Shown: one piece after another, positions 18,517 through 29,015 of the stretch
How the letters are laid out: the number at the start of each line of letters is the position of its first letter
How positions within the stretch are numbered: position 1 is the first letter of the stretch
Assembly: GCF_016907455.1 (NCBI RefSeq)
Contig: NZ_JAFBCB010000001.1
Location: 1,116,001 to 1,180,000, forward strand
Source: Brachybacterium muris
GTDB taxonomy: Bacteria > Actinomycetota > Actinomycetes > Actinomycetales > Dermabacteraceae
Direction: 5' to 3'
DNA: 64,000 bases
Position numbers and translations under genes: made by a program
Notes under the pieces: model-generated
Database searches by the model: none
What the model saw: the letters and a program-made list of their open reading frames with translations, nothing else
Told to the model about the DNA's origin: nothing

Positions 18517-18584
18517 GACATCTGCTCCGTTGCGGTCCAGCCCTGAGGGCACTGCTGCTGACCCGGACACTCTATCGTGAGGGG

Positions 18585-19985
18585 ATGCCCACCGAGCGCC
18601 TGTGGCGAGCCGCCGCCATCACCCTGTGCGCGGCCGTGCCCGCCAGCTTCTACGTGATCGGCGACCTGACCGACGCCTTCCCCGGGGTGCTCACCGTGGT
18701 CTCCGAGGAGACCGGCCCTGCCGCCGGTCCCCGCGCGCAGGCCGAGGACTACGACCGGGTCACGCCGGAAGCCCCCGGGCCGCCAGTGGCAGCCTCGGTC
18801 CCCACCGAGCAGGCACGGGACCTGCAGGCCCGGATGGACGCCCACGCCTCGCTGCCCGTGGTGGCCGGCAACCTCTCCTACGCGGTGGTGGACGCCGACA
18901 GCGGTGAGCAGCTGGCCTCCCGGGACGCCCACACCGCACACGTCCCGGCCTCCACCCTCAAGCTGCTCACCGCCGCGGCGGTGCTGCGCCTGTACGACGG
19001 CGACGTGGTGCTCACCACCCGTGCTGTGGTCCAGGACGGCACCGTGACCCTGCAGGGCGGCGGCGACATGATGCTCAGCGAGGACGATCTGCGCGAGCTC
19101 GCCTCCGCTGCCGCGGACCTCGCCAGGGAGCAGGGCACCACCACGGTCACCGTCGCGGTGGACACCGGCTTCCTCACCGGCGGCGCGAATCCCGCCTGGG
19201 GCAACAACGGGCCCGCCGGCGGCTGGGTCACCCCCACCGCGGCCCTTGCCGTGGACCGCGGCTGGCTGGACGGCAACCAGTACGGCCCAAAGTCCACCGA
19301 CCCCGCCGGGGATGCCGCCCGTCTGTTCGTCACCCTGCTCACCGAGTCCGGGCTCGAGGTCACCGGGGAGCCGACGCCCGGTGCCACACCGGACGGCGCC
19401 CCTTCCGTCGCGGTGGACTCCGAGCCGATCGTGGACATCGTGCGCCACACCCTGCTGATCTCCGACAACACCACCGCCGAGCTGCTTGCCCACCTGGTGG
19501 CCCGCCAGCGCGGGGAGCAGACCACCCCCGAGGGAGCCGCAGCCGCGGTGGAGGCGGAGATCCGTGAGCTGGGCGCCGAGCTGGGGCTGCCCCAGGCCGA
19601 CCTCGATGCCCTGCACATCCTCGACGGCTCCGGCCTCTCCCCTGAGAACCGGGTCCCCCCGGCACTGCTCGCAGCGGTGATGGGAGAGGTGGGCTCCGGG
19701 AACGTCCAGGGCCTGGAGCAGATCCTCTTCGACGTGCCCGTGGCCGGGCTCTCCGGCACCCTCGCCGACCGCTTCGACGCCGACGGCACCCGCGACGCCC
19801 GCGGCATCGTGCGCGGGAAGACGGGGTACCTCGGCGGCGCCGCGACCCTGGCCGGGGTGGCGGTGCTGCCCGGTGGACGCACGGTGGGCTACTCGATCGT
19901 CGTGCACGGCTTCGAGGGCGTGAACGCCGTCCAGGCCCGTGCCGCGGTGGACGCGGTGGCCGCCGAACTGGTGCAGGAGGACTGA
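18585..19985 (+). CDS. dacB: D-alanyl-D-alanine carboxypeptidase/endopeptidase, PBP4 class
   Basis: Class C low-molecular-weight penicillin-binding protein that trims or cleaves peptidoglycan peptides outside the membrane; 466 residues. An N-terminal membrane anchor or signal segment is at about 8-28. The active-site triad is visible as STLK at 123-126, SDN in [12 protein letters not shown], and KTG in [16 protein letters not shown] at 18573-18578 lies 6 bp before the ATG, suggesting leaderless initiation, though GAGGGG directly abuts the start. The stop overlaps the tilS start (TGATG at 19983). Confidence 0.93.
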   Translation: MPTERLWRAAAITLCAAVPASFYVIGDLTDAFPGVLTVVSEETGPAAGPRAQAEDYDRVTPEAPGPPVAASVPTEQARDLQARMDAHASLPVVAGNLSYAVVDADSGEQLASRDAHTAHVPASTLKLLTAAAVLRLYDGDVVLTTRAVVQDGTVTLQGGGDMMLSEDDLRELASAAADLAREQGTTTVTVAVDTGFLTGGANPAWGNNGPAGGWVTPTAALAVDRGWLDGNQYGPKSTDPAGDAARLFVTLLTESGLEVTGEPTPGATPDGAPSVAVDSEPIVDIVRHTLLISDNTTAELLAHLVARQRGEQTTPEGAAAAVEAEIRELGAELGLPQADLDALHILDGSGLSPENRVPPALLAAVMGEVGSGNVQGLEQILFDVPVAGLSGTLADRFDADGTRDARGIVRGKTGYLGGAATLAGVAVLPGGRTVGYSIVVHGFEGVNAVQARAAVDAVAAELVQED

Positions 19986-21067
19986 TGGCCGGGCCCCCGC
20001 AGGTGATCGCCCGCGCCCGCACGGCGGTGCGCATCGCCCTCACCTCCCGCCTCGAGGAGCTGGCCGACGACACCGCGGCCAGCCGCTACACCCCCCGGCT
20101 GCTGGTGGGGGTCAGCGGGGGAGCGGACTCGCTCGCGCTGCTGGCGACCACGTGCTGGGTGGGCACCAGGATGGGTCTGGAGACCGAGGCAGGGATCGTC
20201 GACCACGGTCTCCAGGAGGACTCCGCCCAGGTCGCCGAACGGGCCCGGGTCCAGGCCGAGCGGCTCGGTGCCACCGCGCACGTGCTGCGGGTGAGCGTCG
20301 ACACCGGTGCGGCCGGGGGGTTGGAGAACGCCGCCCGCGATGTGCGGCGAAGCGCCCTCGAACAGCTCGCGGAGGAGCGCGGGGCCCTGGCGCTGCTGCT
20401 GGGGCACACCCTGGACGACCAGGCCGAGCAGGTGCTGATGGCCCTGGCCCGCGGCGCCGGCCCCCGGGCACTGGCCGGCATCCCGCGTCGCCGCGATGTG
20501 CTGCTGCGCCCCTTCCTGGGCACCGGTAGGGACGAGTCCACCGCCCTGCGGCGGGCTGACACCGAGGAGATCTGCGCTCTGCTGGACCTGGACTGGTGGC
20601 AGGACCCGATGAACGCCGATCCCGCCCACCTGCGCTCCAGCGTGCGGCACCGGGTGATGCCACTGCTGCGGGAGGTGCTCGGCGAGCAGATCGACGAGAA
20701 CCTCGCCCGCAGCGCCGACCTGGTACGGGCGGACGTGGACCATCTCGATGCCGAGGCCGCGGCCCTGCTGGAAGGACTGCGCCGGGACGGCGCCCCGAGC
20801 CGCGAGGAGGGGGACCTGCTGCTGCTGGACGTCCACGCTCTGGCCGCGGCCCCCGAGCCGCTTCGCACCCGCGTGCTGCGCGATGCCTCACGTCTGGCCG
20901 AGCAGGCCCAGGGCACGCCCTCGGGCAAGTCCCTGCTGCGCAGGCAGGTGCTCGCGGTCGACTCCCTGGCCGTGAGATGGCACGGTCAGGCTCCCGTGGC
21001 GCTACCGGGTAGGATCGAGGTCGCTCGCCGCGACGGCCTGCTGGTGTGGCGCCGAAACGAAACCTGA
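19985..21067 (+). CDS. tilS: tRNA(Ile)-lysidine synthetase
   Basis: N-type PP-loop ATPase of 360 residues that converts cytidine 34 of the AUA-reading tRNA-Ile to lysidine, giving it isoleucine identity. The ATP loop is [16 protein letters not shown] at about 38-53; [14 protein letters not shown] and [16 protein letters not shown] are further core motifs. It is the compact actinobacterial form with only a short C-terminal extension. It sits in the classic dacB-tilS-hpt-ftsH order. Confidence 0.94.
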   Translation: MAGPPQVIARARTAVRIALTSRLEELADDTAASRYTPRLLVGVSGGADSLALLATTCWVGTRMGLETEAGIVDHGLQEDSAQVAERARVQAERLGATAHVLRVSVDTGAAGGLENAARDVRRSALEQLAEERGALALLLGHTLDDQAEQVLMALARGAGPRALAGIPRRRDVLLRPFLGTGRDESTALRRADTEEICALLDLDWWQDPMNADPAHLRSSVRHRVMPLLREVLGEQIDENLARSADLVRADVDHLDAEAAALLEGLRRDGAPSREEGDLLLLDVHALAAAPEPLRTRVLRDASRLAEQAQGTPSGKSLLRRQVLAVDSLAVRWHGQAPVALPGRIEVARRDGLLVWRRNET

Positions 21068-21110
21068 GCAGCGGCCAGTGCCCCCACCCTCATCCACGGA
21101 GGAGAACCGC

Positions 21111-21665
21111 GTGCCTCTCATGCACCCCCACCCCGACGTCGATCACGTGCTGCTGACAGAGCAGCAGATCCACGACCGGCTCGACGAGCTCGGCGCCCAG
21201 ATCGCCGCGGACTATGCCGATCAGCCCCCCATCCTGGTGGGCGTGCTCAAGGGTGCGGTGATGGTGATGGCAGACCTCGCCCGACGCATCGACCTCAAGG
21301 TCGAGATGGACTGGATGGCCGTGTCCTCCTACGGCTCGGGCACCAAGTCCTCCGGTGTGGTGCGGATCCTCAAGGACCTCGGCACCGACATCTCCGGCCG
21401 TGACGTGCTGATCGTCGAGGACATCATCGATTCGGGCCTGACCCTGAAGTGGCTGCTGTCCAACCTCCGCTCGCGCGGGCCGCGCAGCGTGGAGGTGTGC
21501 ACCCTGCTGCGCAAGCCCGAGGCCGCCCGGGTCGAGATCGACGTGCGCTACGTGGGCTTCGAGATCCCCCCGGAGTTCGTGATCGGCTACGGCCTGGACT
21601 ACGCCGAGGCCTACCGCAACCTGCCGTACGTGGGTGTGCTCAAGCGCTCGGTCTACGAGGGCTGA
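21111..21665 (+). CDS. hpt: Hypoxanthine phosphoribosyltransferase
   Basis: Purine salvage enzyme making IMP or GMP from base plus PRPP; 184 residues. The PRPP-binding motif [14 protein letters not shown] is in the middle and [12 protein letters not shown] carries the flexible loop. GTG 21111 is chosen because GGAGGAG precedes it by about 5 bp; ATG 21120 is a close alternative. Single-base spacing to ftsH suggests co-translation. Confidence 0.94.
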   Translation: MPLMHPHPDVDHVLLTEQQIHDRLDELGAQIAADYADQPPILVGVLKGAVMVMADLARRIDLKVEMDWMAVSSYGSGTKSSGVVRILKDLGTDISGRDVLIVEDIIDSGLTLKWLLSNLRSRGPRSVEVCTLLRKPEAARVEIDVRYVGFEIPPEFVIGYGLDYAEAYRNLPYVGVLKRSVYEG

Positions 21666-21666
21666 G

Positions 21667-23766
21667 ATGGCCGAGGACACCGGGAAGAACACCGGCCGCA
21701 CCAAGGTCGGCAAGAAGAAGCGACCCGGCGCGGGCATCGCGCTGTGGATCATCCTGGCGCTGCTGCTGGGCATGACCCTGTTCTCCCTGCTGGGCCGTGA
21801 CGGCTTCCAGCAGATCGACACCGAACAGGGCCTCGAGCTGCTGAAGGGCGGCACCGTCGAGCAGGCCAAGATCATCGGCGGCAACCAGCAGCGCGTGGAC
21901 CTGGTGCTCTCCGAGCCCTTCAAGGACGGCGAGGACGACAAGGGCACGCAGGTGCGCTTCAGCTACGTCGACGCCCGCGGTGAGGCGATCGTGCAGGCCG
22001 TGGAGGAGGCACAGCCCGCCAAGGGCTACACCGACGAGATCGCCACCAGCTCCTGGTGGACCACACTGCTGATCTCCTTCCTGCCGCTGCTGATCTTCTT
22101 CGGCCTGTTCTGGTTCCTGATCATGAACGCCCAGGGCGGCGGCCGGGCCATGCAGTTCGGCAAGTCCAAGGCGAAGCTGTTCAACAAGGAGGCCCCCAAG
22201 GTCACCTTCGCGGACGTCGCCGGCGCCGAGGAGGCCGTCGAGGAGCTCGACGAGATCAAGCAGTTCCTGATCGATCCGGGCAAGTACCAGGCCGTGGGCG
22301 CCAAGATCCCCAAGGGCGTGCTGCTGTACGGCCCGCCCGGCACCGGCAAGACCCTGCTGGCCCGCGCCGTGGCCGGCGAGGCCAACGTGCCCTTCTACTC
22401 GATCTCCGGCTCGGACTTCGTGGAGATGTTCGTGGGTGTGGGCGCCAGCCGCGTGCGCGACCTGTTCAACACCGCCAAGGAGAACTCCCCGGCGATCATC
22501 TTCATCGACGAGATCGACGCCGTGGGCCGTCACCGCGGCGCCGGCATGGGCGGTGGCCACGACGAGCGTGAGCAGACCCTGAACCAGATGCTGGTGGAGA
22601 TGGACGGGTTCGACGAGAACCAGAACGTCATCCTGATCGCGGCCACCAACCGCGTGGACATCCTGGACCCGGCCCTGCTGCGCCCGGGCCGCTTCGACCG
22701 CCAGATCGCGGTGGAGGTCCCGGACCTCAAGGGCCGCCTGCACATCCTGGCCGTGCATGCCAAGGGCAAGCCGCTGGCCCACGACGTGGACCTCGAGGCC
22801 GTGGCCCGCCGCACCATCGGCATGTCCGGTGCGGACCTCGCCAATGTGCTGAACGAGGCGGCGCTGCTGACGGCCCGCTCCGGCAACCAGATCATCGACA
22901 ACCGCGCCCTGGACGAGGCCATCGACCGCGTTTCCATGGGCCCGCAGCGCTATTCCAAGGTGATGAGCGACCGCGAGCGGCAGATGACCGCCTACCACGA
23001 GGGCGGCCATGCCCTGGTGGCGGCGGCGCTGAACAACTCCGCGCCGGTCACCAAAGTGACGATCCTGCCGCGCGGCCGCGCCGGCGGCTACACCATGGTG
23101 GTCCCCACCCAGGACCGCAACTACCAGTCTCGCAACGAGCTGCTGGACCGCCTGGCCTACGCCATGGGCGGCTACGCCGTGGAGGAGAGCATCTTCCACG
23201 ACGTCACCACCGGGCCCTCCAGCGACCTGCAGAACGCCACCAAGATCGCTCGCACCATGGTGATGCAGCTGGGCATGAGCGACGCCGTGGGCCCGGTGGC
23301 CCTCGCCGGCGATCAGGACGAGGTCTTCGTCGGCATGCAGCAGGGCCAGGGGCCCCGCTTCAGCGCCGAGACCGCCGGGATCATCGACCAGGAGGTGCGC
23401 AAACTCCTGGACAACGCCCTGGACGAGGCCCACGCCGTGATCGTGGAGAACCGCCCCGTGCTGGACCGCCTGGTGGAGGAGCTGCTGGAGAAGGAGACCC
23501 TGGGCGAGCGCGAGCTCGCCGAGGTGTTCGCCGACGTCACCAAGCGCCCCCTGCGCCAGGTGTGGCAGTCCAGCGAGGACCGCCCCACCCTGGAGCCACC
23601 GAAGGCCGGCTCCACCACCACCGCCACCGGGGCCGAGGCATCCGACGCGGGTGAGCCGCTGACCCCAGGCCCGCCCGAGCTGCCGCACCCCGGCGGCGAC
23701 GGACCGGACATCCCCGGCGTGCCGCGTGAGGGGCAGGGGCCTGCCGACGGGCCGACGGGCCTCTGA
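21667..23766 (+). CDS. ftsH: ATP-dependent zinc metalloprotease FtsH
   Basis: Hexameric membrane AAA+ protease of 699 residues. Membrane segments are at about 24-42 and 126-148, with the extracytoplasmic domain between. Walker A GPPGTGKT lies near 221-228, Walker B is [11 protein letters not shown], the second region of homology has [21 protein letters not shown], and the zinc site HEGGH is near residue 444 with the distal acidic ligand in [12 protein letters not shown]. The last 65 residues are a proline-rich tail typical of actinobacteria. It lies between hpt and folE in an unbroken operon. Confidence 0.96.
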   Translation: MAEDTGKNTGRTKVGKKKRPGAGIALWIILALLLGMTLFSLLGRDGFQQIDTEQGLELLKGGTVEQAKIIGGNQQRVDLVLSEPFKDGEDDKGTQVRFSYVDARGEAIVQAVEEAQPAKGYTDEIATSSWWTTLLISFLPLLIFFGLFWFLIMNAQGGGRAMQFGKSKAKLFNKEAPKVTFADVAGAEEAVEELDEIKQFLIDPGKYQAVGAKIPKGVLLYGPPGTGKTLLARAVAGEANVPFYSISGSDFVEMFVGVGASRVRDLFNTAKENSPAIIFIDEIDAVGRHRGAGMGGGHDEREQTLNQMLVEMDGFDENQNVILIAATNRVDILDPALLRPGRFDRQIAVEVPDLKGRLHILAVHAKGKPLAHDVDLEAVARRTIGMSGADLANVLNEAALLTARSGNQIIDNRALDEAIDRVSMGPQRYSKVMSDRERQMTAYHEGGHALVAAALNNSAPVTKVTILPRGRAGGYTMVVPTQDRNYQSRNELLDRLAYAMGGYAVEESIFHDVTTGPSSDLQNATKIARTMVMQLGMSDAVGPVALAGDQDEVFVGMQQGQGPRFSAETAGIIDQEVRKLLDNALDEAHAVIVENRPVLDRLVEELLEKETLGERELAEVFADVTKRPLRQVWQSSEDRPTLEPPKAGSTTTATGAEASDAGEPLTPGPPELPHPGGDGPDIPGVPREGQGPADGPTGL

Positions 23767-23767
23767 G

Positions 23768-24331
23768 ATGGCGATCGACCAGGGGCGCATCGCCGTGGCC
23801 GTGAGGGAGATCCTCGCGGCACTGGGGGAGGACCCCGACCGTGACGGCCTGCGGGACACCCCGGCGCGGGTGGCCCGGATGTACGCCGAGGTGTTCGAGG
23901 GACTGGAGCAGGACCCCACCCAGCCGCTGTCCACCACCTTCGACATCGACCACCAGGAACTGGTGCTGGTGCGCGACATCCGCTTCCACTCCATGTGCGA
24001 GCACCACTTGCTGCCGTTCTTCGGGGTGGCCCACGTGGGTTACATCCCCGGGGCCGGCTCCGTGACCGGGCTCAGCAAGCTGGCCCGCCTGGTGCACGTG
24101 TACGCGCGCCGCCCCCAGGTGCAGGAGCGCATCACCTCGCAGATCGCCGATGCCCTGATGGACCAGCTGGGCGCAGCCGGCGCGATCGTGGTGATCGAGG
24201 CCGAGCACATGTGCATGTCGATGCGGGGCGTGCGCGCCGAGGGCGCCCGCACCGTCACCAGCGCGGTGCGCGGCATCCTGCGCGACAGTGCTACCCGCGC
24301 CGAGGCCATGACCCTCATCAGCCGGGGCTGA
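23768..24331 (+). CDS. folE: GTP cyclohydrolase I
   Basis: First enzyme of folate synthesis, turning GTP into dihydroneopterin triphosphate; 187 residues. Zinc and substrate motifs are [22 protein letters not shown] and [16 protein letters not shown]. It starts 1 bp after the ftsH stop and is followed 4 bp later by folP. Confidence 0.96.
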   Translation: MAIDQGRIAVAVREILAALGEDPDRDGLRDTPARVARMYAEVFEGLEQDPTQPLSTTFDIDHQELVLVRDIRFHSMCEHHLLPFFGVAHVGYIPGAGSVTGLSKLARLVHVYARRPQVQERITSQIADALMDQLGAAGAIVVIEAEHMCMSMRGVRAEGARTVTSAVRGILRDSATRAEAMTLISRG

Positions 24332-24335
24332 GCCG

Positions 24336-25202
24336 ATGGAGACGCTGCGCCGCCCCGCCGGTCTCCCGCCGCACCTGGATGTGGACGAGACCGTGGTGAT
24401 GGGGGTCCTGAACGTGACCCCGGACTCCTTCTCCGACGGCGGTGCCCACGACGGCACCGAGGACGCGATCGCCCACGGTCGCCTGCTGGCCTCGCAGGGA
24501 GCAGCTGTCATCGACGTGGGCGGGGAGTCCACCCGTCCCGGCGCGGACCGCGTGGACGAGGACGAGGAACTGCGGCGCGTGGTCCCGGTGGTGCGCGCTC
24601 TCGCCGCCGACGGACACGTGGTCAGCGTGGACACCATGCGCGCCTCCGTCGCCGCCGCGAGCATCGAGGCGGGCGCACTGATCATCAACGACGTCTCCGC
24701 CGGTCAGGCGGATCCGGACATGGGAGCTCAGGTCGCTCGGTCGCGCACCGCGCTGGGCACCCCAGCAGTGTTCGTGGCGATGCATTGGCGCGGCCACAGC
24801 GACGTGATGACGAACCTCGTCGACTACGCGGATGTGGCGCGGGACAGCGCCGCCGAGCTTGCATCCCGCCTACACGCACTGCGCGAGGCGGGAGTGGAGG
24901 ACCGCTTCCTGGTGGTCGATCCCGGGCTGGGCTTCTCCAAGACAGGGGAGCAGAACTGGGAGGTCCTCGCCGACTGGGATGCGATCGCCGGCCACGGCCT
25001 GCCGATCCTGATCGGTGCCTCCCGCAAGCGGTTCCTCGGTGCGCTCGAGGTGGACCGGGATGCGGCTACCGCCGCCGTGAGCGCCTACAGCGCCGAGCAC
25101 GGCGCCTGGGCGGTCCGGGTGCATGAGGTCCCCGGTTCCCTCGCAGCGGTGCGGGTGGGGGACCGCCTGCGACGGGCCCGCGCAGCCAGGAGCCCCCGAT
25201 GA
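24336..25202 (+). CDS. folP: Dihydropteroate synthase
   Basis: Condenses dihydropterin pyrophosphate with p-aminobenzoate; the sulfonamide target. It is a TIM barrel of 288 residues with GVLNVTPDSFSDGG, DVGGESTRPGA, and the pterin/pAB-binding DPGLGFSKTGEQN, plus the terminal VRVHEV that closes the barrel. Its stop overlaps the folBK start as ATGA. Confidence 0.95.
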   Translation: METLRRPAGLPPHLDVDETVVMGVLNVTPDSFSDGGAHDGTEDAIAHGRLLASQGAAVIDVGGESTRPGADRVDEDEELRRVVPVVRALAADGHVVSVDTMRASVAAASIEAGALIINDVSAGQADPDMGAQVARSRTALGTPAVFVAMHWRGHSDVMTNLVDYADVARDSAAELASRLHALREAGVEDRFLVVDPGLGFSKTGEQNWEVLADWDAIAGHGLPILIGASRKRFLGALEVDRDAATAAVSAYSAEHGAWAVRVHEVPGSLAAVRVGDRLRRARAARSPR

Positions 25203-26098
25203 GCGCGCCGATGCCCGCGCCCCGCGGCGACCTCGACGTGATCGAGCTGACCGGCGTACGAGCCTGGGGGCACCACGGGGTGCTGGACCAGGAGAAGCAG
25301 ATCGGCCAGGAGTTCGTGGTCGACGTGGCCCTGGGGCTGTCCACCGCGGCCGCCGGGCGCTCAGACGCCCTGTCCCGCACCGTGAACTACGCCGAGGTGG
25401 CGGCCCTGGTGGAGCGCGAGATCACCACCGGCGCCCATGACCTGATCGAGACCCTCGCCGAGCGCATCGCCGCCGGAGCGCTGGCCGCCCATCCGCTGCT
25501 GCGCCGGGTGCAGGTGACCGTCCACAAGCCCTCGGCCCCGGTGGGGATCCCGTTCGAGGACGTGCGGGTGCGGATCACCCGCCACGCCTCGACCGTGGAC
25601 GCGGTCCTGGCCGTGGGCACCAACCTGGGGGACCGTGAGCTGCGCCTGGCACGGGCGCTGGAGATGATCGGGCAGTCCGAGCGGGTGAGGATCGTGTGGA
25701 CCGGCCCGGTGCTGGAGACCGACCCGGTGGGTGGTCCCCAGCAGGGTGCCTACCTGAACTCCGTGATCGGTGTGCACACCGACCTGGACCCCTTCGAGCT
25801 GCTCGCGGTGGCCCAGCGGGCCGAACACGATGCCGGGCGTGAGCGCCGGGAGCGCTGGGGCCCGCGCACACTCGACGTGGACGTGATCACCTACGGCGAC
25901 CTGACCCTGGAGGACCCGGACCTCGTCCTCCCGCATCCCCGCGCCCACCAGCGGGCCTTCGTGCTGGCCCCCTGGCATGCCGCCCGGCCCGAGGCGGAGC
26001 TGCCTGGTCACGGCGGCATCGGCGAGCTGCTGGAACTGGCCGAGGACCGTGACGGGCTGCGGCCGGGGCCCGCCGTGGAAGGGTACGGCAGGTCGTGA
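25199..26098 (+). CDS. folBK: Bifunctional dihydroneopterin aldolase / HPPK (FolB-FolK fusion)
   Basis: A 299-residue fusion. Residues 12-130 are the FolB aldolase (ELTGVRAWGHHGVLDQEK, with the active-site lysine in TVHKPSAPVGIPFEDV). Residues 138-275 are the FolK pyrophosphokinase (AVGTNLGDRELRL; RWGPRTLDVDVITYG with the metal aspartates; LPHPRAHQRAFVL). The two enzymes act in adjacent steps, and other actinobacteria encode them as separate or fused genes. It is coupled to folP and to the DUF3180 gene by 4-bp overlaps. Confidence 0.95.
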   Translation: MSAPMPAPRGDLDVIELTGVRAWGHHGVLDQEKQIGQEFVVDVALGLSTAAAGRSDALSRTVNYAEVAALVEREITTGAHDLIETLAERIAAGALAAHPLLRRVQVTVHKPSAPVGIPFEDVRVRITRHASTVDAVLAVGTNLGDRELRLARALEMIGQSERVRIVWTGPVLETDPVGGPQQGAYLNSVIGVHTDLDPFELLAVAQRAEHDAGRERRERWGPRTLDVDVITYGDLTLEDPDLVLPHPRAHQRAFVLAPWHAARPEAELPGHGGIGELLELAEDRDGLRPGPAVEGYGRS

Positions 26099-26604
26099 AG
26101 CCCCTGAACATCCCGATCCTGGGTGTCATCGCCGTGCTCGCCGCCCTGTTCGGGGCCCAGGTGATGGACACCGTGGCCTCCCGCGGCCACTCGGTGCCGG
26201 TCACCGGCTGGCTCACCGCCGGGGTGCTGGCGATCCTCGCCGCCGTGCTGCTGGCCTACGGGCTGCCGCTACGGCGGTACATGCGCGAGAGCGAGGAGCG
26301 CACCCTGCACCCCTCGCTCACCCCGCGCAGGCACCAGATTGACCTGCCCACCGCGTTCCGCACCGTGCTGCTGGCCCGCGCCTGTGCCTACACCGGGTCC
26401 CTGGTGGGTGGTCTCTTCGTCGGGCAGGCACTGTTCCTGCTGATCAGCGGCACCGGGGACCCGTTGGATGCGGTGCTGCCCACCGTTGCCGCAGCCGTGG
26501 CCGGGATCGCGCTGGCGGTGCTCGGGGTGCTGGTGGAGCGCTGGGGAAAGCTCCCACCGGAGGACGGTGACGGCAACGTCGAGGGCGCCGGCGCCAGCGG
26601 CTGA
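26095..26604 (+). CDS. DUF3180 family membrane protein
   Basis: A 169-residue protein from GTG 26095, overlapping the folK stop by 4 bp. It has two paired sets of membrane helices (about 6-25 and 38-58; 100-120 and 129-150), with the arginine-rich loop LRRYMRESEERTLHPSL between them. DUF3180 genes commonly follow the folate genes in actinobacteria; their role is unknown. Confidence 0.85.
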   Translation: MKPLNIPILGVIAVLAALFGAQVMDTVASRGHSVPVTGWLTAGVLAILAAVLLAYGLPLRRYMRESEERTLHPSLTPRRHQIDLPTAFRTVLLARACAYTGSLVGGLFVGQALFLLISGTGDPLDAVLPTVAAAVAGIALAVLGVLVERWGKLPPEDGDGNVEGAGASG

Positions 26605-26611
26605 CGGCGGC

Positions 26612-26633
26612 GCATCGGACGAGCGGCCGATGC
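26612..26633 (+). terminator. Hairpin after DUF3180 gene
   Basis: GCATCGG and CCGATGC form a 7-bp stem across an 8-nt loop, in the 117-bp gap before the PH-domain genes. No T tract. A putative -10 for the next gene (GACCAT, 26709-26714) suggests a new transcript starts there. Confidence 0.45.
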
Positions 26634-26721
26634 ACGCCCGGTGAGAGATCGACCAAATGCGGGGGAGGTGGCCGCCCTGCGACGGAGGCCCACAGGCGCC
26701 CCGGGTGCGACCATGGATGCC

Positions 26722-27399
26722 ATGAACCAGCCTCCCCGAGAGTTCGTCGAACCGCCTGAGTCGCGGCCTCAGGGCCCGGCCCAGACGCAGCGTGGCCCCG
26801 CCCCGATGCCGCGGGTCCCTGAACGCCGTCCCGAAGCCGCACCCGCGCCGGAGCCTCGTCCTGAGCCATCGGATCGTGAGCCATCGGATCCTCCGGCCCC
26901 GATCGTCACCGACGACGGCCCCCGCATCGGCGCGAACGGGCTGAAGCCCGTCTCCCCGAAGCTGATCCCCGCTCGCTACATCGCAGGCATCCCCGGGTAC
27001 GTGATCGGGGTGCTGATGATCGCCGCCTGCCTGGTGCTGTGGTGGTGGCAGGGCTGGTGGTGGCTGGGCCTGGTGGCCGTGATCCCCGCCATCACCGTGG
27101 TGCAGGGGCTGCTGTTCACCCCGCGCCGGGTACGCGCCATCGGCTACCTCGACGGTGAGGACGAGCTGATCGTCGCCTCCGGGCTCATGTTCCGCACTGT
27201 CGTCACCGTGCCGTACGGCCGCATCCAGTCGGTGAAGATCGACGAGGGGCCCGTGGACCGCTCCTACGGTCTGGCCAAGATCAGCTTCACCACCGCCGCA
27301 GACGCGGGTGAGACCCTGCCCGGCCTTCCCAAGGAGGAGGCTGAGCGGCTGCGCGAGCTGCTCACCCGCCGTGGCATCGACACCATGGCGGCGCTGTGA
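26722..27399 (+). CDS. PH-domain (DUF304/bPH2, YdbS-like) membrane protein
   Basis: A 225-residue protein. The N-terminal 75 residues are proline- and acid-rich. Two adjacent membrane helices follow (about 92-135, containing LVLWWWQGWWWLGLVAV), then a bacterial PH domain with RAIGYLDGEDELIVASGLMFRTVVTVPYGRIQSV. ATG 26722 is preferred because GACCAT ends 7 bp upstream as a possible leaderless -10; ATG 26713 is an alternative. It overlaps the next PH-domain gene by 4 bp. Such pairs (YdbS/YdbT) are widespread; in Bacillus they affect resistance to foreign antimicrobial compounds, but the role here is unknown. Confidence 0.85.
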   Translation: MNQPPREFVEPPESRPQGPAQTQRGPAPMPRVPERRPEAAPAPEPRPEPSDREPSDPPAPIVTDDGPRIGANGLKPVSPKLIPARYIAGIPGYVIGVLMIAACLVLWWWQGWWWLGLVAVIPAITVVQGLLFTPRRVRAIGYLDGEDELIVASGLMFRTVVTVPYGRIQSVKIDEGPVDRSYGLAKISFTTAADAGETLPGLPKEEAERLRELLTRRGIDTMAAL

Positions 27400-29015
27400 C
27401 TGCCCCCGGCACCGAGCCGACGACCGGTCCGGGGGCCGAGGCGACCGCCGGCCCGAGCGACGAGACCCCCATCGGTCCGCACGACAATCCGGCGACCGGC
27501 CCCGAGGCGGCCACCATCGCGCACCGTCGCACCCACCCGATCACCCCGCTGGTGACCGGCTGGAAAATTGTGGTGGGCATCGTCGCTGTCCTCACCGCCC
27601 AGAACATCGCCAATCTGGTCGACGACTTCACCTGGGGTCGCGCCCTGGCGGCGCTCGGCATCCTGGCCGTCGCCGTGGTGATCGCGGTGGCGGCGTCGGC
27701 CCTGTCCTGGTGGTTCTCCACCTATGCGGTTGACGAGTCCGGGGTGGCGCTGCACAAGGGGCTGCTGAGCAAGTCCCGCGAGTTCGCCCCCCGAGAGAAG
27801 ATCGAGTCGGTCACCGTGGAGCGGCCGTTCCTCGCGCGCCTGCTGGGCCTGTCCAAGGTGAGGGTGGAGGTCGCCGGGGGAGGGGAGTCCTACCTGGACA
27901 TCGAGTACGTGCGCGCCGCGGATGCCGAGGAGCTGCGCACCCGTATCCTCGCGGTCGCCGCCGGGGTCGACCCCCGACAGGTCGAGGCCACGACCACTCC
28001 GACGGCTCCCGAGGAGCTGACGGTCGCGGACCAGGAGCCGTCGGCCGACAGCGCCCCGCCGGCCGGCACCCCTGACCCGCTGCGGAAGCTGCTGAAGGGC
28101 GAGGTGGAGGACGGTGAGCTGATCGCCGAGATCCCCACTCAGCGCCTGATCCATTCGCTCGTGCGCGACGCCGACTTCCTGCTCAGCATCGTGTTCGGCA
28201 TCATCGGCGTGGTCGTCGCCATCGGGGTGGGCATCTGGCAGGGGGGCTTCGCCTTCGCCTCCCTGATCGCGCTGCTGCCGGCGCTGATCGCCCTGCCCAA
28301 GTACGTGTTCGGTCGGATCGAGGGTGGCTGGGGCTTCGTCTCCCGCATCACCGACCGGGGCCTGCGGATGCGCCGCGGACTGCTGAACACCCGCACCGAC
28401 AACATCGCCACCGGCCGCATCCAGCGATTCGCACTCAAGCGGCCCCTGCTGTGGCGCACACCGGGCTGGACCTCGGTCAGCGTCACCGTGGCCGGGATCG
28501 GCGACGACAGCAACGAGGCCTCCAACGTGCTGCCCGTGGGTACTCGCGAGGAGCTGTGGCTGACCCTCGGCCACCTCGCCGCCCCCTTGGGCACCGCCGA
28601 CGACATGGCAGCCCTCGAGCACCTGCTCACCGCCCGGGCCCGCGACATCGACGGGCTGCGCGCCCCGCACCGCCTGCAGTGGTACTCCCGCCGCACCCAG
28701 GTCGTGGTGCTGCTGCCCGGGGCCCTGATCCAGCGCCACGGCCTGCTGGCCCGCAAGCTCGTGATCATCCCCCGCGACCGCATCCAGCAGGTCGCGATCG
28801 AGGACGACCCCTTCGCACGTCGACTCCGGTCCCTCGACCTCAAGGTGGGGGTGGCCGGCCACACCGAGACCATCGGCGACCTGCCTCGCGACGGGGCCCG
28901 CATGCTCCACGCGGTGCTGGCCCACGACGCGGCCACCTCCCGCCGCTACCGGGACCGCTCCACCTGGCGCGAACCCGCACTGGCGCTGTCGACCGGCCCG
29001 GGGACCGACCGGTGA
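27396..29015 (+). CDS. Multi-PH-domain (YdbT-like) membrane protein
   Basis: A 539-residue protein from GTG 27396. Two membrane-helix pairs (about 48-100 and 262-300) each precede a DUF304-type PH domain. One contains GLLSKSREFAPREKIESVTVERPFLARLLGLSKVRVE, the next RRGLLNTRTDNIATGRIQRFAL, and a third soluble copy near residues 430-520 has LIQRHGLLARKLVIIPRDRIQQVAI. The repeated Q/E-S-V and I-Q-Q-V turns mark the repeats. It is coupled to both neighbours by 4-bp overlaps. Confidence 0.88.
   Translation: MTAPGTEPTTGPGAEATAGPSDETPIGPHDNPATGPEAATIAHRRTHPITPLVTGWKIVVGIVAVLTAQNIANLVDDFTWGRALAALGILAVAVVIAVAASALSWWFSTYAVDESGVALHKGLLSKSREFAPREKIESVTVERPFLARLLGLSKVRVEVAGGGESYLDIEYVRAADAEELRTRILAVAAGVDPRQVEATTTPTAPEELTVADQEPSADSAPPAGTPDPLRKLLKGEVEDGELIAEIPTQRLIHSLVRDADFLLSIVFGIIGVVVAIGVGIWQGGFAFASLIALLPALIALPKYVFGRIEGGWGFVSRITDRGLRMRRGLLNTRTDNIATGRIQRFALKRPLLWRTPGWTSVSVTVAGIGDDSNEASNVLPVGTREELWLTLGHLAAPLGTADDMAALEHLLTARARDIDGLRAPHRLQWYSRRTQVVVLLPGALIQRHGLLARKLVIIPRDRIQQVAIEDDPFARRLRSLDLKVGVAGHTETIGDLPRDGARMLHAVLAHDAATSRRYRDRSTWREPALALSTGPGTDR

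Noticed and set aside
21640-23994. A 784-codon open frame on the minus strand
   Set aside because: Antisense to ftsH and folE; low-complexity translation with no recognisable motif.
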